Shown here: piece after piece, positions 1 to 5,347 of the stretch
How the letters are laid out: each line of letters begins with the position of its first letter
Position numbering within the stretch: position 1 is the first letter of the stretch
NCBI GenBank assembly: GCA_958418815.1
Contig: CATZGB010000067.1
Location: 1 to 8,589 of the forward strand
Direction: 5' to 3'
Length of the DNA: 8,589 nt
Source: an uncultured Bacteroidales bacterium
Lineage (GTDB): Bacteria; Bacteroidota; Bacteroidia; Bacteroidales; Muribaculaceae
The notes under the pieces: generated by a model
Databases searched by the model: none
What the model saw: only the letters and a program-made list of their open reading frames with translations
Told to the model about the DNA's origin: nothing
Program-made: the position numbers and the translations under genes

Positions 1-163
1 TGCTGATAGTGGGATTTATATGAAGTTCCAATCAAAAAAATAATTAGTTTGGTTTGGTTCTGGCTTTATATATGCCCGACTAAACCTATATACGGAGTTG
101 GCAGCGTGGCAAAAGAAAAAGGCGAGGCGGGTAGACTGAGAAGGGAGGTTTAGCGTGTAACAC

Positions 164-204
164 AGGGAGCAAGTGCCGGGAAATGTTAACGGCGCTCCCT
201 TTTT
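164..204 (+). terminator. Rho-independent terminator-like hairpin, rightward
   Basis: AGGGAGC (164-170) pairs with GCTCCCT (194-200). An inner GCCG/CGGC pair is nested inside, and a run of T (200-204) follows on the plus strand. The gene it would serve would lie mostly left of the window; no coding frame ending here is convincing. Confidence 0.5.
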
Positions 205-231
205 GACCAGCACGAGAGGTTAAGAATATAT

Positions 232-260
232 AAAAACACCCAACTTTGCGGTTTTGGGTG
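232..260 (-). terminator. Terminator-like hairpin, leftward
   Basis: Read on the minus strand, CACCCAA (260-254) and TTGGGTG (243-237) form a perfect 7-bp stem around a 10-base loop. Five T follow (236-232). It could end leftward transcription from the promoter at 463-493 or from the abiE operon. One arm of the stem is also part of the direct repeat at 254-275. Confidence 0.5.
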
Positions 261-275
261 CAAAATTGGGTGCAA
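254..275. repeat. Tandem 10-bp direct repeat, TTGGGTGCAA
   Basis: Two identical copies of TTGGGTGCAA lie at 254-263 and 266-275, separated by AA (period 12, about one helical turn). Short repeats in helical phase are typical of binding sites for integrases, excisionases or replication proteins. No recombinase gene is present here, so the role is open. Confidence 0.6.
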
Positions 276-307
276 GCTTTGTAATCACCCGATAATCAGG
301 TTTATTA

Positions 308-326
308 GTGGAGATGGAGGGACTTG
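308..326 (-). other. Possible attachment-site scar: tRNA/tmRNA 3'-end-like fragment
   Basis: Read on the minus strand, 326-308 (CAAGTCCCTCCATCTCCAC) looks like the end of a T-loop, the T-stem and the acceptor strand of a tRNA or tmRNA. The sequence 5' of it does not form the remaining arms, so this is not an RNA gene. Integration at the 3' end of such a gene leaves scars of this kind. The direct repeats at 254-275 and 383-402 flank it. This is inference from resemblance only. Confidence 0.22.
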
Positions 327-382
327 TTCCTTACGCTCCAAATGCAGTTATATCAATGCATTAGATAACAGTCGTCAATCAG

Positions 383-402
383 TGGTAACGAGATGGTAAC
401 GA
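383..402. repeat. Tandem 9-bp direct repeat, TGGTAACGA
   Basis: TGGTAACGA occurs at 383-391 and again at 394-402, separated by GA (period 11). The architecture resembles the 254-275 repeat: a short unit, a 2-base gap and one helical turn. It is a candidate protein-binding site in a region without genes. Confidence 0.55.
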
Positions 403-446
403 AAAATCCGTCAGTCTCACCGGCTCTCTTGCCGATGCTTGAACGG
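402..446 (-). terminator. Attenuator-like hairpin downstream of an orphan promoter
   Basis: On the minus strand, CATCGGC (437-431) pairs with GCCGGTG (424-418) with one wobble. An outer CCGT (446-443) can pair with ACGG (411-408). An A is followed by five T (406-402). It lies roughly 10-50 bases past the start expected for the 463-493 promoter, so most transcripts might stop here as a very short RNA. Confidence 0.35.
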
Positions 447-462
447 GGTGTTCTTATAGTGG

Positions 463-493
463 CAAAATTACTAAATTTTCGTCTGAAAATCAA
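463..493 (-). promoter_or_regulatory. Bacteroidetes-type promoter, leftward, with no gene after it
   Basis: On the minus strand, TTG (493-491), a 20-base spacer and TAATTTTG (470-463) match the TTG/TAnnTTTG consensus. The spacer contains an inverted repeat, ATTTTC/GAAAAT (475-480 and 485-490), that could be an operator. The promoter fires away from the end of abiEii into about 450 bases with no convincing reading frame. Confidence 0.5.
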
Positions 494-539
494 GTCTGTG
501 GGTTCCTTTTAACGCTTCTTATACCAAGTGTTAAATCTG

Positions 540-1451
540 TTATTTATGCTTGAAGTATGCGATAAGCCTGTCAACACCCGCCGTATGCTTCATAGAATTT
601 TTGGATTTCAATTTTGCTATATTCTTAAGTTTCCATTTCACCGATGGGTATTCGTTCAGATCTCCCGCACAACACTTGCTCCAGTCCGGATTTCCGTCTT
701 CAAAAGAAATCAGGAAGTCTTTGTCATCGTCCGTGAATCCATTGTTGACTACCTCTATCAGATTCAGCCTCGCATTCTGATAATCCTCATAATTGAACGG
801 CTCGTTAGTCATTCCCTCAAACTGGTTGGCAAGAGCATCCCGCTGATCAATCGGATTAGGTTGCAGGGATTCGATGATCGGTTTGTCACTTCCGAGCAGA
901 CAAAGCATAAAGCCATCCTTTACCGCATTGAAATCGTCAGAGGTTATGCCTCGACAGTCGAATAGATCTCGCGGATGCTGACGACTGAGGGCCGCCGCAA
1001 TCTTGCCACCGAACAGCTGGCTCCATGACACGATATTGGCAAAACAGGTCAGACCGAACTCATCCTTGGCCTTCTCGCATAGTTGTAGCTTCTCTATATC
1101 GCCTAAGAGTCCTCTCTTTGTTCCGTTGACTTCAATCTTGATTGTAGTTCCGTCTTTGACACACTGCAATTTCCATACATCAGGTTTATGGGTGACACGA
1201 ATACCCGGAACTGCTTTTTCGATTGCAGTTTTCAGAGATGCAAGATGCTTATTTATGTTTTTAAGACTCGTCTCGCGGTTTTCCAAAGGCACATATGTTA
1301 TATCAATGTCAACCGAATATCTCGGAAGATTCCTATGAAACAGGTTTATTGCGGTGCCTCCGTGGACAGCGAAATCCTTTATCTTGAATACAAGTGGCAT
1401 TACTCTTATCAAAAGAGCAACTTGTCGGCGATATATGTCATTCATAATCAT
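540..1451 (-). CDS. abiEii: AbiEii/AbiGii-family nucleotidyltransferase toxin
   Basis: This is a 303-residue toxin of a type IV toxin-antitoxin (AbiE) system. Family members are DUF1814-type nucleotidyltransferases that arrest growth and can abort phage infection. Visible motifs are HGGTA (residues 30-34) followed by RYSVDID with D48 and D50, matching the GS/GG-x-DxD polymerase-beta core. IEVN (106-109) is a likely third acidic position, and LFGGK...HPRDLFD (147-165) is the family's second signature with K150, D162 and D165. All key residues look intact, so it is probably active. The start ATG (1451) lies inside the end of the antitoxin gene (14-base overlap); a second ATG is two codons later. 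Overlap implies translational coupling. The order antitoxin then toxin is standard. The plus-strand frame at 528-965 is its antisense shadow. Confidence 0.93.
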   Translation of the reverse strand: MIMNDIYRRQVALLIRVMPLVFKIKDFAVHGGTAINLFHRNLPRYSVDIDITYVPLENRETSLKNINKHLASLKTAIEKAVPGIRVTHKPDVWKLQCVKDGTTIKIEVNGTKRGLLGDIEKLQLCEKAKDEFGLTCFANIVSWSQLFGGKIAAALSRQHPRDLFDCRGITSDDFNAVKDGFMLCLLGSDKPIIESLQPNPIDQRDALANQFEGMTNEPFNYEDYQNARLNLIEVVNNGFTDDDKDFLISFEDGNPDWSKCCAGDLNEYPSVKWKLKNIAKLKSKNSMKHTAGVDRLIAYFKHK

Positions 1452-2202
1452 TCAATTCTTTTGGGACGGTGATGCGGTATTTTGATATATAGACCCCGTT
1501 GTCTGTGAGTTTAAGTTTGGAGGATGTCAACCCGAATTTGTCAGGGTCAAGCATATCAAACCAATAGTGTCCGGCTTTTTCCGCCATATACAGGAACATT
1601 CGCTTGATACGCTGGCTCGAAGTATTTTCCAGAGCGGTCTGAACCTTCTCCGGATTCAGAGAAGTCAACTGCTCCATTATATAATATAGGTCCATGTAAT
1701 TATAATGGTCCTGTACAAGGTAGAGACACTCTAAAAATGCTTGCTCAGGGGAAGATATTTTAATGGTATAGCGACTTTGGTCAAATGATTGTGTCAAAGG
1801 ATTTTTGAAGATTCCTGTATGAAACGGCACTATGGTCATATCATACTTGTCGCTTCTTACCCAATCTTCCACGTTTCCTGATTCAAATGCGACCATCAGC
1901 CGAGGTTTACCCATAGGTATATAGTGGCTGAATCCATGTAGTTCAAGAGCTGAATGAGCTGCGACACGGGCATTGTTACCAGTCTGATAATTATAACAGT
2001 GAACGGCTGTCAGTGCAGAAAGATTGTCATTGCGTCGGTACATAACCCCTCTCCCAAGTGCTTCAAGCCAACCGGAATCCCGATATTTTTTCAACAATTG
2101 TGAAGAATATCCTTCCTTTCTCAGCCAACCCGCAAATAGAAGCCCTCCGGGAATACTCTCGGAAAGCAGATGGTTGAGCTTTGAGGCGATTGCTATACTC
2201 AT
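1438..2202 (-). CDS. abiEi: AbiEi-family antitoxin and autoregulator
   Basis: This 254-residue protein is the antitoxin partner of the toxin encoded just downstream. The N-terminus (about residues 5-57, GGLLFAGWLRKEGYSSQLLKKY then GRGVMYR) is the winged-helix domain of the AbiEi_3-type antitoxins. The rest is the AbiEi C-terminal domain, with the conserved AAHSALELHG (81-90) and SPEQAFLE (151-158) stretches. In studied AbiE systems the antitoxin represses its own promoter by binding inverted repeats, and it counters the toxin without stably binding it. Start ATG at 2202 is supported by the promoter and operator immediately upstream. No Shine-Dalgarno is seen, which is normal for Bacteroidales. 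Length agrees with the family. Confidence 0.9.
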   Translation of the reverse strand: MSIAIASKLNHLLSESIPGGLLFAGWLRKEGYSSQLLKKYRDSGWLEALGRGVMYRRNDNLSALTAVHCYNYQTGNNARVAAHSALELHGFSHYIPMGKPRLMVAFESGNVEDWVRSDKYDMTIVPFHTGIFKNPLTQSFDQSRYTIKISSPEQAFLECLYLVQDHYNYMDLYYIMEQLTSLNPEKVQTALENTSSQRIKRMFLYMAEKAGHYWFDMLDPDKFGLTSSKLKLTDNGVYISKYRITVPKELNDYE

Positions 2203-2263
2203 GGTTGATTATTTTTGTAGAAAATCAACCGCAAAGTTAATCAAAAAATCTGATTATACAAAA
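2203..2263 (-). promoter_or_regulatory. abiE promoter and inverted-repeat operator
   Basis: On the minus strand, TTTTG (2263-2259), a 19-base spacer and TAACTTTG (2239-2232) match the Bacteroidetes promoter. Directly downstream, GGTTGATT (2230-2223) and AATCAACC (2210-2203) form a perfect 8-bp inverted repeat with a 12-base spacer. It covers the expected transcription start and abuts the abiEi ATG. Both position and symmetry fit autorepression by AbiEi. When transcribed, the arms could also form a hairpin over the translation start. Confidence 0.72.
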
Positions 2264-2314
2264 TGAATAGTTGTATATTCTTAAAATAGATATATTGATA
2301 GTATATTACAAGCA

Positions 2315-2339
2315 GTAAAATTCAACCTTGAATTTTTAC
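2315..2339. terminator. AT-rich palindrome, possible bidirectional terminator
   Basis: AAAATTCAA (2317-2325) and TTGAATTTT (2328-2336) are perfect inverted repeats around CC. The outer GT/AC pairs extend it with one bulged T. It lies between the gene remnant at 2370-2607 and the abiE promoter. It could stop leftward readthrough from the MarR operon into abiE, or be a binding site. GC content is low for a strong terminator. Confidence 0.35.
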
Positions 2340-2369
2340 AATAACTTTATCCGAGGTTTTGACATTGGA

Positions 2370-2607
2370 TTACGCGGCAAGAGAGGGAGCGGTCTTCAGG
2401 GTTGGCGGCGTGATGCCGTCAAAAGGTGACGGTGCAGGCACTGACACCTTTCGACCGCTTCGCGCCTATAGGCACCGACGGGACACCGATAACCGGCAAC
2501 GCCTCCGAGGTAATCATCTGGGACGCTGCTTTTACCTCTGAGACTCTCTGCCGTTCATCCGTGTTCTTTTTCGCCGTTGCTGGATAAGTGTTTTTACGAC
2601 CGCACCC
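2370..2607 (-). pseudogene. Frameshifted C-terminal remnant of an unrecognised gene
   Basis: One minus-strand frame is open from 2607 to a stop at 2421-2419 (62 codons) and reads like protein, for example KKNTDERQRVSEVKAAS and SEALPVIGVPSVPIGAKRS. Just before its stop, the +1 frame takes over plausibly with PAPSPFDGITPPTLKTAPS and ends at TAA 2372-2370. A one-base change near 2450 would join them into one Pro/Ala-rich tail. There is no start codon context. The region is more GC-rich than its flanks, suggesting separate origin. I do not recognise the parent gene. The opposite strand also has an open frame (2426-2587), so strand assignment is uncertain. Confidence 0.35.
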
Positions 2608-2734
2608 TCACTTACCGCTTGAAAGCAGTCCACGAGCCGAGACAGTGATGTGCCGCCTTCCTGAGTTGTCGGCATATCACAGACTCGCCTTTCCGGACTG
2701 AGCTGGGCTATTTTCTTTTTGCCCTTAAAGAATT

Positions 2735-3130
2735 TTATTCGTTTGGAGACATGTCCGATTGAAAAAGGATTATCATCAGGAATCCAAGTTTACCATGCAC
2801 ACCACCTATAGGTGCATGAGTGAATGTTGTGACCCAATGGATCATAGCGACTATTCCGGTTATAAGTGTAACAAGTGCCACCCACCACAGTATGCGTGTT
2901 ACCTGACTCTTTTGCTTATGAATTTTCTCAAACCAGTTGCTTTCGCCGAAATGCAGAAACAGATGATACACAACAAATGCGATAAACAGTATTCCTATCA
3001 GAATGTGTATCCACACCGATAAAATGTCCCTGCTATGTGTGGCCTCCAGCTGTATTCCTGAGATTAGTATTGCAATAGTAAGAGCGAGTAGGCTCCAATT
3101 GCATATTCTCAGTTTAGTAATCTTCTTCAT
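2735..3130 (-). CDS. DUF4405-like cytochrome-b-type membrane protein, probably C-terminally frameshifted
   Basis: The product is 131 residues as read, with four hydrophobic segments at about 13-27, 40-61, 79-99 and 112-122. Histidines sit in or near helices: WIH, VYHLFLHF, MIHWV and THAP...HGKLGF. This spacing resembles DUF4405 and cytochrome b561-like proteins, which can bind heme; heme binding here is inference. The start ATG (3130) overlaps the previous gene's stop as ATGA, with AAAGG upstream. The last eight residues (QSDMSPNE) replace the fourth helix end. One extra T in the T5 run (2766-2762) would instead give LFSIGHVSKRIKFFKGKKK, a natural helix end with a basic cytoplasmic tail, and then run open to a stop at 2534-2532. 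So the gene is mutated, phase-variable, or carries a sequencing error. Confidence 0.72.
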   Translation of the reverse strand: MKKITKLRICNWSLLALTIAILISGIQLEATHSRDILSVWIHILIGILFIAFVVYHLFLHFGESNWFEKIHKQKSQVTRILWWVALVTLITGIVAMIHWVTTFTHAPIGGVHGKLGFLMIILFQSDMSPNE

Positions 3131-3630
3131 TTTTTGACCTTTTTGTTCCATGGTTTGAATACAGACACGACAATTAGTACGACAAGAGCCAAACCTTGGG
3201 CTACGGCTGTACATCTTACGATATACGGTTTTGATCCGAAATAGTCATTAGGAAAGCAAACGTAATCGTTTGCCGTTATGGCAGCCTGTTCTATGATGGA
3301 TTCGGCGAGAGGGTGCAGTCCGAAGGTCCCTATCAGGATGACGAGTATCCCAACAATCCATTTTACCGTAATCCATCTGTATTTGAAAAATCCCCATTTT
3401 GTGAATATACCATAGATGATACCCGTCACAACAGTAAGTAAAGCTCCTGGAATAACAAGAGCATAGTCAATGAACATGGCGGTTTGCTGATTATGCAGAT
3501 ATTCAAGTCCGCTTGATGTCGGCTTCCAATAGAGAAGACACATTATGACAACTCCAATGGTCCACATCATTATGAGTATGAGATGAAACACTTTGAGTAT
3601 CTTCATCCCCTTGGGTGACAGCGTTCTCAT
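3127..3630 (-). CDS. DUF2269-like small integral membrane protein
   Basis: This 167-residue protein has four predicted membrane helices at about 12-34, 52-76, 86-106 and 138-158. The opening MRTLSPKGMKILKVFHL resembles Bacteroidales DUF2269-type proteins, which have no known function. The third helix is preceded by FFKYRWITVKW and followed by a short extracytoplasmic loop with C125. I chose ATG 3630 because it lies 8 bases after the DUF169 stop and begins at the family-like sequence. An upstream ATG at 3675 would overlap the previous gene by 37 bases, and a frame open to 3717 adds nothing recognisable. Its stop overlaps the next gene's start (ATGA). Co-translation with the DUF4405-like protein suggests the two act together in the inner membrane. 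Confidence 0.72.
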   Translation of the reverse strand: MRTLSPKGMKILKVFHLILIMMWTIGVVIMCLLYWKPTSSGLEYLHNQQTAMFIDYALVIPGALLTVVTGIIYGIFTKWGFFKYRWITVKWIVGILVILIGTFGLHPLAESIIEQAAITANDYVCFPNDYFGSKPYIVRCTAVAQGLALVVLIVVSVFKPWNKKVKK

Positions 3631-3638
3631 GTTGCGGA

Positions 3639-4352
3639 TTACTTTGAGTTTATTCTTTTCCTGACTTTGAGCCATGCCGGTGCGCCTGACACACAGCATT
3701 GCGACAGAGTCTCGCACATTTCATCAAACCGGGATTTTGGTATGGAGAAACTGATTATATCCTGACGGAAGAATGGACGTGCGGAGACGTCGAACAGTCC
3801 GATAAAGCAATGTTTGCCTCCTTTACGGTTCTCATTCACCAATGACGTGATTGTGGTCGAGCATCCGGAACCCCACGGCGACTGAACGGCGTTGATGTCA
3901 TTGCTGTCATAGTTCGCCCATGTAAACAGTCCCGAGACCACATCCGGAGCTGCGAAGAATATCAGTCCTTCCATGTCGTCAAAAGAGTCAAGTCTGTCAA
4001 TTCTAACGAAATTGAGATACGGCTTTTCGGAGAGTTCCGCTCCTATTGCCTCAATACTCTTTCGCGCCGTTTCCGGCGATTGTTTGTATTTTTCACAAAT
4101 CGACACAAAGCTGAACACCCGTTCCGGCAGCGGTGCAAGTCCTGAATATGCATTGCCCCCGCCACAAGTGAAGTTCTCTGCATCAAGTGTCACCGTTTCA
4201 CCGCGATAGGCGCGATGGAATTGCTTGAACATACAGCCGGGCACTTTTGACGTTTCTCCCATTGAAGTGTCGGAATAGACAACCGCGATGGGTAGCGGAG
4301 CCGAGCCACCGAAAAATTCGGTATATTGTGATATAAAGTCTGACGGTCTCAT
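3639..4352 (-). CDS. DUF169 domain protein
   Basis: This 237-residue soluble protein has no signal peptide and matches the DUF169 (COG2043) pattern. The visible features are VPGCMFK (C40), a glycine-rich cysteine motif TCGGGNAYSGL (C63), FFAAPDVVSGLFTWANYD (132-149), and SPWGSGCSTTI with C164. Eight cysteines in all, three inside the conserved-looking motifs, invite a metal, heme or redox role, but no activity is established for the family. Its ATG overlaps the MarR stop (ATGA), and the next gene begins 8 bases after its stop. Context: second gene of a MarR-controlled operon that continues with two membrane proteins. The C-terminus (QCCVSGAPAWLKVRKR) looks complete. Confidence 0.85.
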   Translation of the reverse strand: MRPSDFISQYTEFFGGSAPLPIAVVYSDTSMGETSKVPGCMFKQFHRAYRGETVTLDAENFTCGGGNAYSGLAPLPERVFSFVSICEKYKQSPETARKSIEAIGAELSEKPYLNFVRIDRLDSFDDMEGLIFFAAPDVVSGLFTWANYDSNDINAVQSPWGSGCSTTITSLVNENRKGGKHCFIGLFDVSARPFFRQDIISFSIPKSRFDEMCETLSQCCVSGAPAWLKVRKRINSK

Positions 4353-4792
4353 TTTGAATTGGTATAAATTTTATTCAATAATTCCTTTATCATTTTTCTC
4401 TGATGTGGCGTCATTCCGATGGTTGCCTTCTCGGTCACCATGTCGGCGACAGCCTCTATTTCAGTCCTGCGTGAATTGGCATATTCAGTAAGATACACCC
4501 CGTTTGTCTTGGCGTTTGCGCCACGCCGGTTGATGTATCCCTTTGATTCAAGATAGTTCAACGCCCGACTGACAGCCGCAGGATCCTTCCCGAGATATTT
4601 TGACAACTGAGCCTGACTTATTCCGTCGCCACACCACAGGACTTTTAGTATTGTGTATTGGGCGTGCTGCAAGTCGATGTCGTACTCAACAAAAAGCTTG
4701 TTGAGATGCTTTACCATGACATTCAACGCCCTGTCAAGATAATACCCGAGGGTATCTATCTCTAAATCCTTGTTTTCATTGGTTTTGTTCAT
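4349..4792 (-). CDS. MarR-family transcriptional regulator
   Basis: This 147-residue protein has the MarR layout: an N-terminal dimerisation helix (DTLGYYLDRALNVMVKHLN, 13-31), helix-turn-helix (GISQAQLSKYLGKDPAAVSR, 57-76, then ALNYLESKGYI), a wing (about 88-102, NRRGANAKTNGVYLTEYA) and C-terminal dimer helices. MarR dimers usually repress their own operon and release DNA on binding a ligand or on cysteine oxidation; C54 is the only cysteine. First gene of a four-gene operon, overlapping DUF169 by ATGA. A perfect 24-bp palindrome in its promoter is the obvious operator. The -7 element ends only 5 bases before the ATG, so the mRNA should be leaderless or nearly so. A later start is unlikely because residue 13 already belongs to the domain. 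Confidence 0.92.
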   Translation of the reverse strand: MNKTNENKDLEIDTLGYYLDRALNVMVKHLNKLFVEYDIDLQHAQYTILKVLWCGDGISQAQLSKYLGKDPAAVSRALNYLESKGYINRRGANAKTNGVYLTEYANSRRTEIEAVADMVTEKATIGMTPHQRKMIKELLNKIYTNSK

Positions 4793-4797
4793 GACGA

Positions 4798-4827
4798 CAA
4801 AGATACGAAATATTATTGACTAATCAA
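4798..4827 (-). promoter_or_regulatory. marR operon promoter, apparently leaderless
   Basis: On the minus strand, TTG (4827-4825), a 19-base spacer and TATCTTTG (4805-4798) fit the Bacteroidetes promoter. Only TCGTC separates the -7 element from the marR ATG at 4792. Transcription would therefore begin at or within a few bases of the start codon, leaving no room for a leader. Confidence 0.72.
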
Positions 4828-4833
4828 TAATAT
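4810..4833. promoter_or_regulatory. MarR operator: perfect 24-bp palindrome
   Basis: ATATTATTGA (4810-4819) and TCAATAATAT (4824-4833) are perfect 10-bp inverted repeats around CTAA. The site covers the -33 element and spacer of the marR promoter, so a bound dimer would block RNA polymerase. Size and symmetry are typical of MarR operators. Confidence 0.78.
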
Positions 4834-5123
4834 AACGGATAAGGAATACCAAATATTTCATTGCAATTATGTGACTGTATGTTTTCACCGTGCCGGAGTC
4901 GTAGCTCCTGTTATTGTCTAATCAACAACGATTTTAACTTGCTTGCCAGTGGGAAACGTGCGGTGCCGGGGATATTCTTTTGCCTTTTGGCTGAAAAATC
5001 TCCAGACCTGCGGCTTGTATTTTTCCGTCAAAGGGCGAACATCCCCTCTGTTCACCACACGCCTCTGAGGTGTCAAGCAAGCGAAAACCGATGGTGATAT
5101 ACAAATAAAAAAAAGTCGCAACG
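4834..5123. other. Intergenic region between divergent marR and small membrane protein operons
   Basis: I see no convincing gene in these 290 bases. Short frames are open on both strands (4861-5097 plus, 4918-5133 and 4934-5143 minus), but none has recognisable domains. The region contains a second MarR-operator-like site (4910-4929). It must also hold the promoter for the 5124-7101 operon. No clean TAnnTTTG element is visible on the plus strand, so that promoter may be diverged or the operon may have a long leader. Confidence 0.4.
4910..4929. promoter_or_regulatory. Second, imperfect MarR-operator-like site
   Basis: The site GTTATTGTCTAATCAACAAC keeps the core CTAATCAA and TTATTG of the perfect operator at 4810-4833, differing by single bases at a few positions. 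Its own arms (GTTATTG, CAACAAC) pair with one mismatch. Centres of the two sites are 98 bases apart. It could let MarR loop DNA or also control the rightward 5124 operon. Confidence 0.45.
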
Positions 5124-5336
5124 ATGAAAACAAACAGCCACATAAAAGGTCAAAGCGAAGCTCAAAGCCTCAGGTTCAACCAAATAAAAAAGGTTGCAAA
5201 GGTGGTGACAATCATCATCGGAGCAATAATCGGAACTCTGGTGTGGGCGATAGCCAGACCTGTAATCCGAGGTGCGGGCTGGGTAATATCCCTCATAACC
5301 GCATTACTGATAATCTATTGGGTATTAACTTTCTAA
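5124..5336 (+). CDS. Small two-helix membrane protein, unknown function
   Basis: This 70-residue protein has a basic N-terminal segment (residues 1-27, ending IKKVAKV) followed by two hydrophobic helices at about 28-44 and 51-69, with WAIARPVIRG between them. The charge pattern predicts a cytoplasmic N-terminus. I do not recognise the family. The gene is accepted because it ends 11 bases before the PcfK-like gene on the same strand, its hydrophobic pattern is coherent, and it begins at ATG after an A-rich stretch (AAATAAAAAAAAG at 5103-5115). It is probably the first gene of the three-gene operon. The longer frame from 5243 that overlaps it is the upstream extension of the PcfK frame and is not used. 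Confidence 0.65.
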   Translation: MKTNSHIKGQSEAQSLRFNQIKKVAKVVTIIIGAIIGTLVWAIARPVIRGAGWVISLITALLIIYWVLTF

Positions 5337-5347
5337 AATATACGACT

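Noticed and set aside
16..213. 65-codon minus-strand reading frame
   Set aside because: No recognisable domain; much of it is covered by a plus-strand terminator hairpin, and there is no clear start context.
300..345. Possible tRNA or tmRNA gene on the minus strand
   Set aside because: Only the acceptor/T-arm end resembles one. The rest cannot form the D and anticodon arms, so it is reported only as a possible attachment scar.
528..965. 145-codon plus-strand frame, and further plus frames up to 1472
   Set aside because: Antisense to the abiEii toxin, whose catalytic motifs are clear on the minus strand.
2359..2541. 60-codon plus-strand frame rich in Arg, Gly and Asp
   Set aside because: Composition looks like an out-of-frame reading of GC-rich DNA, and the minus-strand frames are more protein-like.
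2426..2587. 53-codon plus-strand frame starting at GTG
   Set aside because: Reads plausibly but lies antisense to the minus-strand remnant, which has the better C-terminus. Kept as an uncertainty under that entry.
4861..5143. Short overlapping frames on both strands upstream of the small membrane protein
   Set aside because: None has a family match or consistent coding character, and three mutually overlapping frames cannot all be genes.
5243..5347. Upstream extension of the PcfK-like frame
   Set aside because: It overlaps the small membrane protein gene, and similarity to PcfK begins at the ATG at 5348.
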